In this document: positions 9,295 through 22,654 of the stretch, piece after piece
How positions within the stretch are numbered: the stretch's first letter is position 1
Layout of the letters: each line of letters starts with the position of its first letter
Source: Aristolochia californica
Lineage: Eukaryota > Streptophyta > Magnoliopsida > Piperales > Aristolochiaceae
NCBI GenBank assembly: GCA_029961685.1
Contig: JARWKL010000010.1
Coordinates: forward strand, 13,785,931 to 13,849,930
Length of the DNA stretch: 64,000 nucleotides
Reading direction: 5' to 3'
Translations under genes and position numbers: made by a program
The notes under the pieces: model-generated
The model's database searches: none
What the model was told of the DNA's origin: nothing
Seen by the model: only the letters and a program-made list of their open reading frames with translations

Positions 9295-11134
9295 GTGGAA
9301 TTTCCCAAACACATATTTTGGGGTTCATTTTTAGTGCGTGATATAATTTTCTATTCATTATTATAGTTTTCAAATTTTTTTGCACACATGAACTCTAAAA
9401 TTTTCATTTTGTTGCGATCTTATATCTTTTTTTGTATACGAGGAGAAATGGGAGTCACAAGTTTGGACTTGAAAAAAAAAAATTTGAACATAAAAAAATG
9501 GGGATGCACAAATGCTGGGAGAGATAATTCCAAAGAGTATCTGCGATTTTTAAAGATAGGCAAAAAAGTGGGTTGTTTGGCTCTGGTAAATATCCAACCA
9601 CTTGAGAATTCAACTTTTTCTACCCCCCCTTAATTTTTGGCCACTTGCATTGTCAACATGCTTGTGGCATGCACACCCACCACACTTAAAGCATGTTGGG
9701 ATCAGTTACAAGTCCCTTTCCAATAAAATTCCACCAAACTATTATTAGGGGGTTGTACTAGTGGAATTTCCCAAACATGGATTTTGGGGTTCATTTTTAG
9801 TGCGTGAAATAATTTTCTATTCATTATTATAGTTTTAAAATTTTTTTGCACACATGATCTCTAAAATTTTCATTTTGTTGCGATCTTATATCTTTTTTGT
9901 TTACGTGGAAAAATGGGAGTCAAAAGTTTGGACCTGAAAAAAAGAAAATTTTGAACATCAAAAAATGGGGATGCACAAATGCTGGGAGAGATAATTCCAA
10001 AGAGTATCTGTGATTTTTAAGGATAGGCAAAAAAGTGGGTTGTTTGTCTCTGGTAAATATCCAACCACTCGAGAATTCAACTTTTTCTACCCCCCCTTAT
10101 TTTTGGTCACTTGCATCCTCAACATGCATGTGGCATGCACACCCACCACACTTAAAGCATGTTGGGATCAGTTACAAGTCCCTTTCACATAAAATTCCAC
10201 CAAGCTATTATTAGGGGGTTGTACTTGTGGAATTTCCCAAAGATGGATTTTGGGGTTCATTTTTAGTGCGTGAAATAATTTTCTATTAATTATTATAGTT
10301 TTCAAATTTTTTTGCACACATGATCTCTAAAATTTTCATTTTGTTGCGATCTTATATGTTTTTTGTTTACGAGGAAAAATGGGAGTCACAAGTTTGGACC
10401 TGAAAAAAAAAAAGTTTGTACATCCAAAATGGGGATGCACAAATGCTGGGAGAGATAATTCCAAAGAGTATCTATGATTTTTAAGGAGAGGAAAAAACGA
10501 GGGTTGTTTGGCTCTGGTAAATATCCAACCACTTGAGAATTCAACTTTTTCTACCCCCCCTAATTTTTGGCCACTTGCATCCTCAACATGCTTGTGGCAT
10601 GCACACCCACCACACTTCAAGCATGTTGGGATCAGTTACAAGTCCCTTTCCTATAAAATTCCACCAAGCTATTATTAGGGGGTTGTACTAGTGGAATTTC
10701 CCAAACATGGATTTTGGGGTTCATTTTTAGTGCGTGAAATAATTTTCTATTCATTATTAAAGTTTTCAAATTTTTTTGCACACATGAACTCCTAAATTTC
10801 CATTTGTTGCGATCTTATATCTTTTTTGTTTACGAGGAAAAATGGGAGTCACAAGTTTGGACCTCAAAAAAAAAAAATGTTTGTACATCCAAAATGGGAT
10901 AATTCCAAAGAGTATCTGTGATTTTTAAGGATAGGCAAAAAAGTGGGTTGTTCGGCTCTGGTAAATATCCAACCACTCGAGAATTCAACTTTTTCTACCC
11001 CCCCTAATTTTTGGCCACTTGCATCCTCAACATGCCTGTGGCATGCACACCCACCACACTTAAAGCATGTTGGGATCAGTTAAGAGTCCCTTTCCTATAA
11101 AATTCCACCAAGCTATTATTAGGGGGTTGTACTA
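9295..11134. repeat. HOR unit, A-B-C-D' 4-mer
   Basis: A 9295-9760, B 9761-10226, C 10227-10690, D' 10691-11134; 1840 bp. It is the first complete canonical unit of the homogeneous domain. Length differences from its neighbours come mainly from one-base changes in the A tracts. Confidence 0.95.
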
Positions 11135-12975
11135 GTGGAATTTCCCAAACACATATTTTGGGGTTCATTTTTAGTGCGTGATATAATTTTCTATTCATTA
11201 TTATAGTTTTCAAATTTTTTTGCACACATGAACTCTAAAATTTTCATTTTGTTGCGATCTTATATCTTTTTTTGTATACGAGGAGAAATGGGAGTCACAA
11301 GTTTGGACTTGAAAAAAAAAAAATTTGAACATAAAAAAATGGGGATGCACAAATGCTGGGAGAGATAATTCCAAAGAGTATCTGCGATTTTTAAAGATAG
11401 GCAAAAAAGTGGGTTGTTTGGCTCTGGTAAATATCCAACCACTTGAGAATTCAACTTTTTCTACCCCCCCTTAATTTTTGGCCACTTGCATTGTCAACAT
11501 GCTTGTGGCATGCACACCCACCACACTTAAAGCATGTTGGGATCAGTTACAAGTCCCTTTCCAATAAAATTCCACCAAACTATTATTAGGGGGTTGTACT
11601 AGTGGAATTTCCCAAAAATGGATTTTGGGGTTCATTTTTAGTGCGTGAAATAATTTTCTATTCATTATTATAGTTTTAAAATTTTTTTGCACACATGATC
11701 TCTAAAATTTTCATTTTGTTGCGATCTTATATCTTTTTTGTTTACGTGGAAAAATGGGAGTCAAAAGTTTGGACCTGAAAAAAAGAAAATTTTGAACATC
11801 AAAAAATGGGGATGCACAAATGCTGGGAGAGATAATTCCAAAGAGTATCTGTGATTTTTAAGGATAGGCAAAAAAGTGGGTTGTTTGTCTCTGGTAAATA
11901 TCCAACCACTCGAGAATTCAACTTTTTCTACCCCCCCTTATTTTTGGTCACTTGCATCCTCAACATGCATGTGGCATGCACACCCACCACACTTAAAGCA
12001 TGTTGGGATCAGTTACAAGTCCCTTTCACATAAAATTCCACCAAGCTATTATTAGGGGGTTGTACTTGTGGAATTTCCCAAAGATGGATTTTGGGGTTCA
12101 TTTTTAGTGCGTGAAATAATTTTCTATTAATTATTATAGTTTTCAAATTTTTTTGCACACATGATCTCTAAAATTTTCATTTTGTTGCGATCTTATATGT
12201 TTTTTGTTTACGAGGAAAAATGGGAGTCACAAGTTTGGACCTGAAAAAAAAAAAGTTTGTACATCCAAAATGGGGATGCACAAATGCTGGGAGAGATAAT
12301 TCCAAAGAGTATCTATGATTTTTAAGGAGAGGAAAAAACGAGGGTTGTTTGGCTCTGGTAAATATCCAACCACTTGAGAATTCAACTTTTTCTACCCCCC
12401 CTAATTTTTGGCCACTTGCATCCTCAACATGCTTGTGGCATGCACACCCACCACACTTCAAGCATGTTGGGATCAGTTACAAGTCCCTTTCCTATAAAAT
12501 TCCACCAAGCTATTATTAGGGGGTTGTACTAGTGGAATTTCCCAAACATGGATTTTGGGGTTCATTTTTAGTGCGTGAAATAATTTTCTATTCATTATTA
12601 AAGTTTTCAAATTTTTTTGCACACATGAACTCCTAAATTTCCATTTGTTGCGATCTTATATCCTTTTTGTTTACGAGGAAAAATGGGAGTCACAAGTTTG
12701 GACCTCAAAAAAAAAAAATGTTTGTACATCCAAAATGGGATAATTCCAAAGAGTATCTGTGATTTTTAAGGATAGGCAAAAAAGTGGGTTGTTCGGCTCT
12801 GGTAAATATCCAACCACTCGAGAATTCAACTTTTTCTGCCCCCCCTAATTTTTGGCCACTTGCATCCTCAACATGCCTGTGGCATGCACACCCACCACAC
12901 TTAAAGCATGTTGGGATCAGTTAAGAGTCCCTTTCCTATAAAATTCCACCAAGCTATTATTAGGGGGTTGTACTA
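11135..12975. repeat. HOR unit, A-B-C-D' 4-mer
   Basis: A 11135-11601, B 11602-12067, C 12068-12531, D' 12532-12975; 1841 bp. D' has tatcctttttg, shared with the D' at 8852, and ttctgcccccc. B starts cccaaaaatgg. Confidence 0.95.
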
Positions 12976-14819
12976 GTGGAATTTCCCAAACACATATTTT
13001 GGGGTTCATTTTTAGTGCGTGATATAATTTTCTATTCATTATTATAGTTTTCAAATTTTTTTGCACACATGAACTCTAAAATTTTCATTTTGTTGCGATC
13101 TTATATCTTTTTTTGTATACGAGGAGAAATGGGAGTCACAAGTTTGGACTTGAAAAAAAAAAAAATTTGAACATAAAAAAATGGGGATGCACAAATGCTG
13201 GGAGAGATAATTCCAAAGAGTATCTGCGATTTTTAAAGATAGGCAAAAAAGTGGGTTGTTTTGGCTCTGGTAAATATCCAACCACTTGAGAATTCAACTT
13301 TTTCTACCCCCCCTTAATTTTTGGCCACTTGCATTGTCAACATGCTTGTGGCATGCACACCCACCACACTTAAAGCATGTTGGGATCAGTTACAAGTCCC
13401 TTTCCAATAAACTTCCACCAAACTATTATTAGGGGGTCGTACTAGTGGAATTTCCCAAACATGGATTTTGGGGTTCATTTTCAGTGCGTGAAATAATTTT
13501 CTATTCATTATTATAGTTTTAAAATTTTTTTGCACACATGATCTCTAAAATTTTCATTTTGTTGCGATCTTATATCTTTTTTGTTTACGTGGAAAAATGG
13601 GAGTCAAAAGTTTGGACCTGAAAAAAAGAAAATTTTGAACATCAAAAAATGGGGATGCACAAATGCTGGGAGAGATAATTCCAAAGAGTATCTGTGATTT
13701 TTAAGGATAGGCAAAAAAGTGGGTTGTTTGTCTCTGGTAAATATCCAACCACTCGAGAATTCAACTTTTTCTACCCCCCCTTATTTTTGGTCACTTGCAT
13801 CCTCAACATGCATGTGGCATGCACACCCACCACACTTAAAGCATGTTGGGATCAGTTACAAGTCCCTTTCACATAAAATTCCACCAAGCTATTATTAGGG
13901 GGTTGTACTTGTGGAATTTCCCAAAGATGGATTTTGGGGTTCATTTTTAGTGCGTGAAATAATTTTCTATTAATTATTATAGTTTTCAAATTTTTTTGCA
14001 CACATGATCTCTAAAATTTTCATTTTGTTGCGATCTTATATGTTTTTTGTTTACGAGGAAAAATGGGAGTCACAAGTTTGGACCTGAAAAAAAAAAAAGT
14101 TTGTACATCCAAAATGGGGATGCACAAATGCTGGGAGAGATAATTCCAAAGAGTATCTATGATTTTTAAGGAGAGGAAAAAACGAGGGTTGTTTGGCTCT
14201 GGTAAATATCCAACCACTTGAGAATTCAACTTTTTCTACCCCCCCTAATTTTTGGCCACTTGCATCCTCAACATGCTTGTGGCATGCACACCCACCACAC
14301 TTCAAGCATGTTGGGATCAGTTACAAGTCCCTTTCCTATAAAATTCCACCAAGCTATTATTAGGGGGTTGTACTAGTGGAATTTCCCAAACATGGATTTT
14401 GGGGTTCATTTTTAGTGCGTGAAATAATTTTCTATTCATTATTAAAGTTTTCAAATTTTTTTGCACACATGAACTCCTAAATTTCCATTTGTTGCGATCT
14501 TATATCTTTTTTGTTTACGAGGAAAAATGGGAGTCACAAGTTTGGACCTCAAAAAAAAAAAATGTTTGTACATCCAAAATGGGATAATTCCAAAGAGTAT
14601 CTGTGATTTTTAAGGATAGGCAAAAAAGTGGGTTGTTCGGCTCTGGTAAATATCAAACCACTCGAGAATTCAACTTTTTCTACCCCCCCTAATTTTTGGC
14701 CACTTGCATCCTCAACATGCCTGTGGCATGCACACCCACCACACTTAAAGCATGTTGGGATCAGTTAAGAGTCCCTTTCCTATAAAATTCCACCAAGCTA
14801 TTATTAGGGGGTTGTACTA
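12976..14819. repeat. HOR unit, A-B-C-D' 4-mer
   Basis: A 12976-13444, B 13445-13910, C 13911-14375, D' 14376-14819; 1844 bp. A has an extra T (gttgttttggctc) and a longer A tract, ends aaacttccacc, and its junction reads gggggtcgtac. D' has atatcaaacc. These private changes help to place reads. Confidence 0.95.
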
Positions 14820-16660
14820 GTGGAATTTCCCAAACACATATTTTGGGGTTCATTTTTGGTGCGTGATATAATTTTCTATTCATTATTATAGTTTTCAAAT
14901 TTTTTTGCACACATGAACTCTAAAATTTTCATTTTGTTGCGATCTTATATCTTTTTTTGTATACGAGGAGAAATGGGAGTCACAAGTTTGGACTTGAAAA
15001 AAAAAAATTTGAACATAAAAAAATGGGGATGCACAAATGCTGGGAGAGATAATTCCAAAGAGTATCTGCGATTTTTAAAGATAGGCAAAAAAGTGGGTTG
15101 TTTGGCTCTGGTAAATATCCAACCACTTGAGAGTTCAACTTTTTCTACCCCCCCTTAATTTTTGGCCACTTGCATTGTCAACATGCTTGTGGCATGCACA
15201 CCCACCACACTTAAAGCATGTTGGGATCAGTTACAAGTCCCTTTCCAATAAAATTCCACCAAACTATTATTAGGGGGTTGTACTAGTGGAATTTCCCAAA
15301 CATGGATTTTGGGGTTCATTTTTAGTGCGTGAAATAATTTTCTATTCATTATTATAGTTTTAAAATTTTTTTGCACACATGATCTCTAAAATTTTCATTT
15401 TGTTGCGATCTTATATCTTTTTTGTTTACGTGGAAAAATGGGAGTCAAAAGTTTGGACCTGAAAAAAAGAAAATTTTGAACATCAAAAAATGGGGATGCA
15501 CAAATGCTGGGAGAGATAATTCCAAAGAGTATCTGTGATTTTTAAGGATAGGCAAAAAAGTGGGTTGTTTGTCTCTGGTAAATATCCAACCACTCGAGAA
15601 TTCAACTTTTTCTACCCCCCCTTATTTTTGGTCACTTGCATCCTCAACATGCATGTGGCATGCACACCCACCACACTTAAAGCATGTTGGGATCAGTTAC
15701 AAGTCCCTTTCACATAAAATTCCACCAAGCTATTATTAGGGGGTTGTACTTGTGGAATTTCCCAAAGATGGATTTTGGGGTTCATTTTTAGTGCGTGAAA
15801 TAATTTTCTATTAATTATTATAGTTTTCAAATTTTTTTGCACACATGATCTCTAAAATTTTCATTTTGTTGCGATCTTATATGTTTTTTGTTTACGAGGA
15901 AAAATGGGAGTCACAAGTTTGGACCTGAAAAAAAAAAAAGTTTGTACATCCAAAATGGGGATGCACAAATGCTGGGAGAGATAATTCCAAAGAGTATCTA
16001 TGATTTTTAAGGAGAGGAAAAAATGAGGGTTGTTTGGCTCTGGTAAATATCCAACCACTTGAGAATTCAACTTTTTCTACCCCCCCTAATTTTTGGCCAC
16101 TTGCATCCTCAACATGCTTGTGGCATGCACACCCACCACACTTCAAGCATGTTGGGATCAGTTACAAGTCCCTTTCCTATAAAATTCCACCAAGCTATTA
16201 TTAGGGGGTTGTACTAGTGGAATTTCCCAAACATGGATTTTGGGGTTCATTTTTAGTGCGTGAAATAATTTTCTATTCATTATTAAAGTTTTCAAATTTT
16301 TTTGCACACATGAACTCCTAAATTTCCATTTGTTGCGATCTTATATCTTTTTTGTTTACGAGGAAAAATGGGAGTCACAAGTTTGGACCTCAAAAAAAAA
16401 AAATGTTTGTACATCCAAAATGGGATAATTCCAAAGAGTATCTGTGATTTTTAAGGATAGGCAAAAAAGTGGGTTGTTCGGCTCTGGTAAATATCCAACC
16501 ACTCGAGAATTCAACTTTTTCTACCCCCCCTAATTTTTGGCCACTTGCATCCTCAACATGCCTGTGGCATGCACACCCACCACACTTAACGCATGTTGGG
16601 ATCAGTTAAGAATCCCTTTCCTATAAAATTCCACCAAGCTATTATTAGGGGGTTGTACTA
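14820..16660. repeat. HOR unit, A-B-C-D' 4-mer (source-like unit of the 8304-bp period)
   Basis: A 14820-15285, B 15286-15751, C 15752-16216, D' 16217-16660; 1841 bp. Markers are gagagttc in A (EcoRI site lost), aaaaaatgaggg in C, and cttaacgcatg with agaatccc at the end of D'. All three reappear about 8304 bp downstream, in the second 5-mer unit (22655-24964). Confidence 0.95.
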
Positions 16661-18502
16661 GTGGAATTTCCCAAACACATATTTTGGGGTTCATTTTTAG
16701 TGCGTGATATAATTTTCTATTCATTATTATAGTTTTCAAATTTTTTTGCACACATGAACTCTAAAATTTTCATTTTGTTGCGATCTTATATCTTTTTTTG
16801 TATACGAGGAGAAATGGGAGTCACAAGTTTGGACTTGAAAAAAAAAAAATTTGAACATAAAAAAATGGGGATGCACAAATGCTGGGAGAGATAATTCCAA
16901 AGAGTATCTGCGATTTTTAAAGATAGGCAAAAAAGTGGGTTGTTTGGCTCTGGTAAATATCCAACCACTTGAGAATTCGACTTTTTCTACCCCCCCTTAA
17001 TTTTTGGCCACTTGCATTGTCAACATGCTTGTGGCATGCACACCCACCACACTTAAAGCATGTTGGGATCAGTTACAAGTCCCTTTCCAATAAAATTCCA
17101 CCAAACTATTATTAGGGGGTTGTACTAGTGGAATTTCCCAAACATGGATTTTGGGGTTCATTTTTGGTGCGTGAAATAATTTTCTATTCATTATTATAGT
17201 TTTAAAATTTTTTTGCACACATGATCTCTAAAATTTTCATTTTGTTGCGATCTTATATCTTTTTTGTTTACGTGGAAAAATGGGAGTCAAAAGTTTGGAC
17301 CTGAAAAAAAGAAAATTTTGGACATCAAAAAATGGGGATGCACAAATGCTGGGAGAGATAATTCCAAAGAGTATCTGTGATTTTTAAGGATAGGCAAAAA
17401 AGTGGGTTGTTTGTCTCTGGTAAATATCCAACCACTCGAGAATTCAACTTTTTCTACCCCCCCTTATTTTTGGTCACTTGCATCCTCAACATGCATGTGG
17501 CACGCACACCCACCACACTTAAAGCATGTTGGGATCAGTTACAAGTCCCTTTCACATAAAATTCCACCAAGCTATTATTAGGGGGTTGTACTTGTGGAAT
17601 TTCCCAAAGATGGATTTTGGGGTTCATTTTTAGTGCGTGAAATAATTTTCTATTAATTATTATAGTTTTTAAATTTTTTTGCACACATGATCTCTAAAAT
17701 TTTCATTTTGTTGCGATCTTATATGTTTTTTGTTTACGAGGAAAAATGGGAGTCACAGGTTTGGACCTGAAAAAAAAAAAAGTTTGTACATCCAAAATGG
17801 GGATGCACAAATGCTGGGAGAGATAATTCCAAAGAGTATCTATGATTTTTAAGGAGAGGAAAAAACGAGGGTTGTTTGGCTCTGGTAAATATCCAACCAC
17901 TTGAGAATTCAACTTTTTCTACCCCCCCTAATTTTTGGCCACTTGCATCCTCAACATGCTTGTGGCATGCACACCCACCACACTTCAAGCATGTTGGGAT
18001 CAGTTCAAGTCCCTTTCCTATAAAATTCCACCAAGCTATTATTAGGGGGTTGTACTAGTGGAATTTCCCAAACATGGATTTTGGGGTTCATTTTTAGTGC
18101 GTGAAATAATTTTCTATTCATTATTAAAGTTTTCAAATTTTTTTGCACACATGAACTCCTAAATTTCCATTTGTTGCGATCTTATATCTTTTTTGTTTAC
18201 GAGGAAAAATGGGAGTCACAAGTTTGGACCTCAAAAAAAAAAAAATGTTTGTACATCCAAAATGGGATAATTCCAAAGAGTATCTGTGATTTTTAAGGAT
18301 AGGCAAAAAAGTGGGTTGTTCGGCTCTGGTAAATATCCAACCACTCGAGAATTCAACTTTTTCTACCCCCCCTAATTTTTGGCCACTTGCATCCTCAACA
18401 TGCCTGTGGTATGCACACCCACCACACTTAAAGCATGTTGGGATCAGTTAAGAGTCCCTTTCCTATAAAATTCCACCAAGCTATTATTAGGGGGTTGTAC
18501 TA
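16661..18502. repeat. HOR unit, A-B-C-D' 4-mer
   Basis: A 16661-17127 (gaattcgac), B 17128-17593 (tttttggtgcg, ttggacatc), C 17594-18057 (cacaggtttgg, and a one-base loss giving cagttcaagt), D' 18058-18502; 1842 bp. The same four markers recur in the unit at 24965-26806, offset exactly 8304. Confidence 0.95.
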
Positions 18503-20344
18503 GTGGAATTTCCCAAACACATATTTTGGGGTTCATTTTTAGTGCGTGATATAATTTTCTATTCATTATTATAGTTTTCAAATTTTTTTGCACACATGAA
18601 CTCTAAAATTTTCATTTTGTTGCGATCTTATATCTTTTTTTGTATACGAGGAGAAATGGGAGTCACAAGTTTGGACTTGAAAAAAAAAAAATTTGAACAT
18701 AAAAAAATGGGGATGCACAAATGCTGGGAGAGATAATTCCAAAGAGTATCTGCGATTTTTAAAGATAGGCAAAAAAGTGGGTTGTTTGGCTCTGGTAAAT
18801 ATCCAACCACTTGAGAATTCAACTTTTTCTACCCCCCCTTAATTTTTGGCCACTTGCATTGTCAACATGCTTGTGGCATGCACACCCACCACACTTAAAG
18901 CATGTTGGGATCAGTTACAAGTCCCTTTCCAATAAAATTCCACCAAACTATTATTAGGGGGTTGTACTAGTGGAATTTCCCAAACATGGATTTTGGGGTT
19001 CATTTTTGGTGCGTGAAATAATTTTCTATTCATTATTATAGTTTTAAAATTTTTTTGCACACATGATCTCTAAAATTTTCATTTTGTTGCGATCTTATAT
19101 CTTTTTTGTTTACGTGGAAAAATGGGAGTCAAAAGTTTGGACCTGAAAAAAAGAAAATTTTGAACATCAAAAAATGGGGATGCACAAATGCTGGGAGAGA
19201 TAATTCCAAAGAGTATCTGTGATTTTTAAGGATAGGCAAAAAAGTGGGTTGTTTGTCTCTGGTAAATATCCAACCACTCGAGAATTCAACTTTTTCTACC
19301 CCCCCTTATTTTTGGTCACTTGCATCCTCAACATGCATGTGGCATGCACACCCACCACACTTAAAGCATGTTGGGATCAGTTACAAGTCCCTTTCACATA
19401 AAATTCCACCAAGCTATTATTAGGGGGTTGTACTTGTGGAATTTCCCAAAGATGGATTTTGGGGTTCATTTTTAGTGCGTGAAATAATTTTCTATTAATT
19501 ATTATAGTTTTCAATTTTTTTTGCACACATGATCTCTAAAATTTTCATTTTTTTGCGATCTTATATGTTTTTTGTTTACGAGGAAAAATGGGAGTCACAG
19601 GTTTGGACCTGAAAAAAAAAAAAGTTTGTACATCCAAAATGGGGATGCACAAATGCTGGGAGAGATAATTCCAAAGAGTATCTATGATTTTTAAGGAGAG
19701 GAAAAAACGAGGGTTGTTTGGCTCTGGTAAATATCCAACCACTTGAGAATTCAACTTTTTCTACCCCCCCTAATTTTTGGCCACTTGCATCCTCAACATG
19801 CTTGTGGCATGCACACCCACCACACTTCAAGCATGTTGGGATCAGTTACAAGTCCCTTTCCTATAAAATTCCACCAAGCTATTATTAGGGGGTTGTACTA
19901 GTGGAATTTCCCAAACATGGATTTTGGGGTTCATTTTTAGTGCGTGAAATAATTTTCTATTCATTATTAAAGTTTTCAAATTTTTTTGCACACATGAACT
20001 CCTAAATTTCCATTTGTTGCGATCTTATATCTTTTTTGTTTACGAGGAAAAATGGGAGTCACAAGTTTGGACCTCAAAAAAAAAAAATGTTTGTACATCC
20101 AAAATGGGATAATTCGAAAGAGTATCTGTGATTTTTAAGGATAGGCAAAAAAGTGGGTTGTTCGGCTCTGGTAAATATCCAACCACTCGAGAATTCAACT
20201 TTTTCTACCCCCCCTAATTTTTGGCCACTTGCATCCTCAACATGCCTGTGGCATGCACACCCACCACACTTAAAGCATGTTGGGATCAGTTAAGAGTCCC
20301 TTTCCTATAAAATTCCACCAAGCTATTATTAGGGGGTTGTACTA
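18503..20344. repeat. HOR unit, A-B-C-D' 4-mer
   Basis: A 18503-18969, B 18970-19435 (tttttggtgcg), C 19436-19900 (tcaatttttttt and catttttttgcg), D' 19901-20344; 1842 bp. The C markers recur in the units at 26807 and 28650. Confidence 0.95.
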
Positions 20345-22654
20345 GTGGAATTTCCCAAACACATATTTTGGGGTTCATTTTTAGTGCGTGATATAATTTT
20401 CTATTCATTATTATAGTTTTCAAATTTTTTTGCACACATGAACTCTAAAATTTTCATTTTGTTGCGATCTTATATCTTTTTTTGTATACGAGGAGAAATG
20501 GGAGTCACAAGTTTGGACTTGAAAAAAAAAAAAATTTGAACATAAAAAAATGGGGATGCACAAATGCTGGGAGAGATAATTCCAAAGAGTATCTGCGATT
20601 TTTAAAGATAGGCAAAAAAGTGGGTTGTTTGGCTCTGGTAAATATCCAACCACTTGAGAATTCAACTTTTTCTACCCCCCCTTAATTTTTGGCCACTTGC
20701 GTTGTCAACATGCATGTGGCATGCACACCCACCACACTTAAAGCATGTTGGGATCAGTTACAAGTCCCTTTCCAATAAAATTCCACCCAACTATTATTAG
20801 GGGGTTGTACTAGTGAAATTTCCCAAACATGGATTTTGGGGTTCATTTTTAGTGCGTGAAATAATTTTCTATTCATTATTATAGTTTTAAAATTTTTTTG
20901 CACACATGATCTCTAAAATTTTCATTTTGTTGCGATCTTATATCTTTTTTTGTATACGAGGAGAAATGGGAGTCACAAGTTTGGACTTGAAAAAAAAAAA
21001 ATTTGAACATAAAAAAATGGGGATGCACAAATGCTGGGAGAGATAATTCCAAAGAGTATCTGCGATTTTTAAAGATAGGCAAAAAAGTGGGTTGTTTGGC
21101 TCTGGTAAATATCCAACCACTTGAGAGTTCAACTTTTTCTACCCCCCCTTAATTTTTGGCCACTTGCATTGTCAACATGCTTGTGGCATGCACACCCACC
21201 ACACTTAAAGCATGTTGGGATCAGTTACAAGTCCCTTTCCAATAAAATTCCACCAAACTATTATTAGGGGGTTGTACTAGTTCAATTTCCCAAACATGGA
21301 TTTTGGGGTTCATTTTTAGTGCGTGAAATAATTTTCTATTCATTATTATAGTTTTAAAATTTTTTTGCACACATGATCTCTAAAATTTTCATTTTGTTGC
21401 GATCTTATATCTTTTTTGTTTACGTGGAAAAATGGGAGTCAAAAGTTTGGACCTGAAAAAAAGAAAATTTTGAACATCAAAAAATGGGGATGCACAAATG
21501 CTGGGAGAGATAATTCCAAAGAGTATCTGTGATTTTTAAGGATAGGCAAAAAAGTGGGTTGTTTGTCTCTGGTAAATATCCAACCACTCGAGAATTCAAC
21601 TTTTTCTACCCCCCCTTATTTTTGGTCACTTGCATCCTCAACATGCATGTGGCATGCACACCCACCACACTTAAAGCATGTTGGGATCAGTTACAAGTCC
21701 CTTTCACATAAAATTCCACCAAGCTATTATTAGGGGGTTGTACTTGTGGAATTTCCCAAAGATGGATTTTGGGGTTCATTTTTAGTGCGTGAAATAATTT
21801 TCTATTAATTATTATAGTTTTCAAATTTTTTTGCACACATGATCTCTAAAATTTTCATTTTGTTGCGATCTTATATGTTTTTTGTTTACGAGGAAAAATG
21901 GGAGTCACAAGTTTGGACCTGAAAAAAAAAAAAGTTTGTACATCCAAAATGGGGATGCACAAATGCTGGGAGAGATAATTCCAAAGAGTATCTATGATTT
22001 TTAAGGAGAGGAAAAAATGAGGGTTGTTTGGCTCTGGTAAATATCCAACTACTTGAGAATTCAACTTTTTCTACCCCCCCTAATTTTTGGCCACTTGCAT
22101 CCTCAACATGCTTGTGGCATGCACACCCACCACACTTCAAGCATGTTGGGATCAGTTACAAGTCCCTTTCCTATAAAATGCCACCAAGCTATTATTAGGG
22201 GGTTGTACTAGTGGAATTTCCCAAACATGGATTTTGGGGTTCATTTTTAGTGCGTGAAATAATTTTCTATTCATTATTAAAGTTTTCAAATTTTTTTGCA
22301 CACATGAAGTCCTAAATTTCCATTTGTTGCGATCTTATATCTTTTTTGTTTACGAGGAAAAATGGGAGTCACAAGTTTGGACCTCAAAAAAAAAAAATGT
22401 TTGTACATCCAAAATGGGATAATTCCAAAGAGTATCTGTGATTTTTAAGGATAGGCAAAAAAGTGGGTTGTTCGGCTCTGGTAAATATCCAACAACTCGA
22501 GAATTCAACTTTTTCTACCCCCCCTAATTTTTGGCCACTTGCATCCTCAACATGCCTGTGGCATGCACACCCACCACACTTAAAGCATGTTGGGATCAGT
22601 TAAGAGTCCCTTTCCTATAAAATTCCACCAAGCTATTATTAGGGGGTTGTACTA
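20345..22654. repeat. 5-mer HOR unit A-B/A-B-C-D', first copy
   Basis: A 20345-20812, B/A hybrid 20813-21279, B 21280-21745, C 21746-22210, D' 22211-22654; 2310 bp. The extra monomer is a B head joined to an A tail. Private marks shared with the next unit are gcgttgtcaacatgcatg and ccacccaac in A, gtgaaattt and gagagttc in B/A, gttcaattt at the start of B, aactacttgag and aaaatgccacc in C, and gaagtcc in D'. This copy alone has aacaactcgag. Confidence 0.95.
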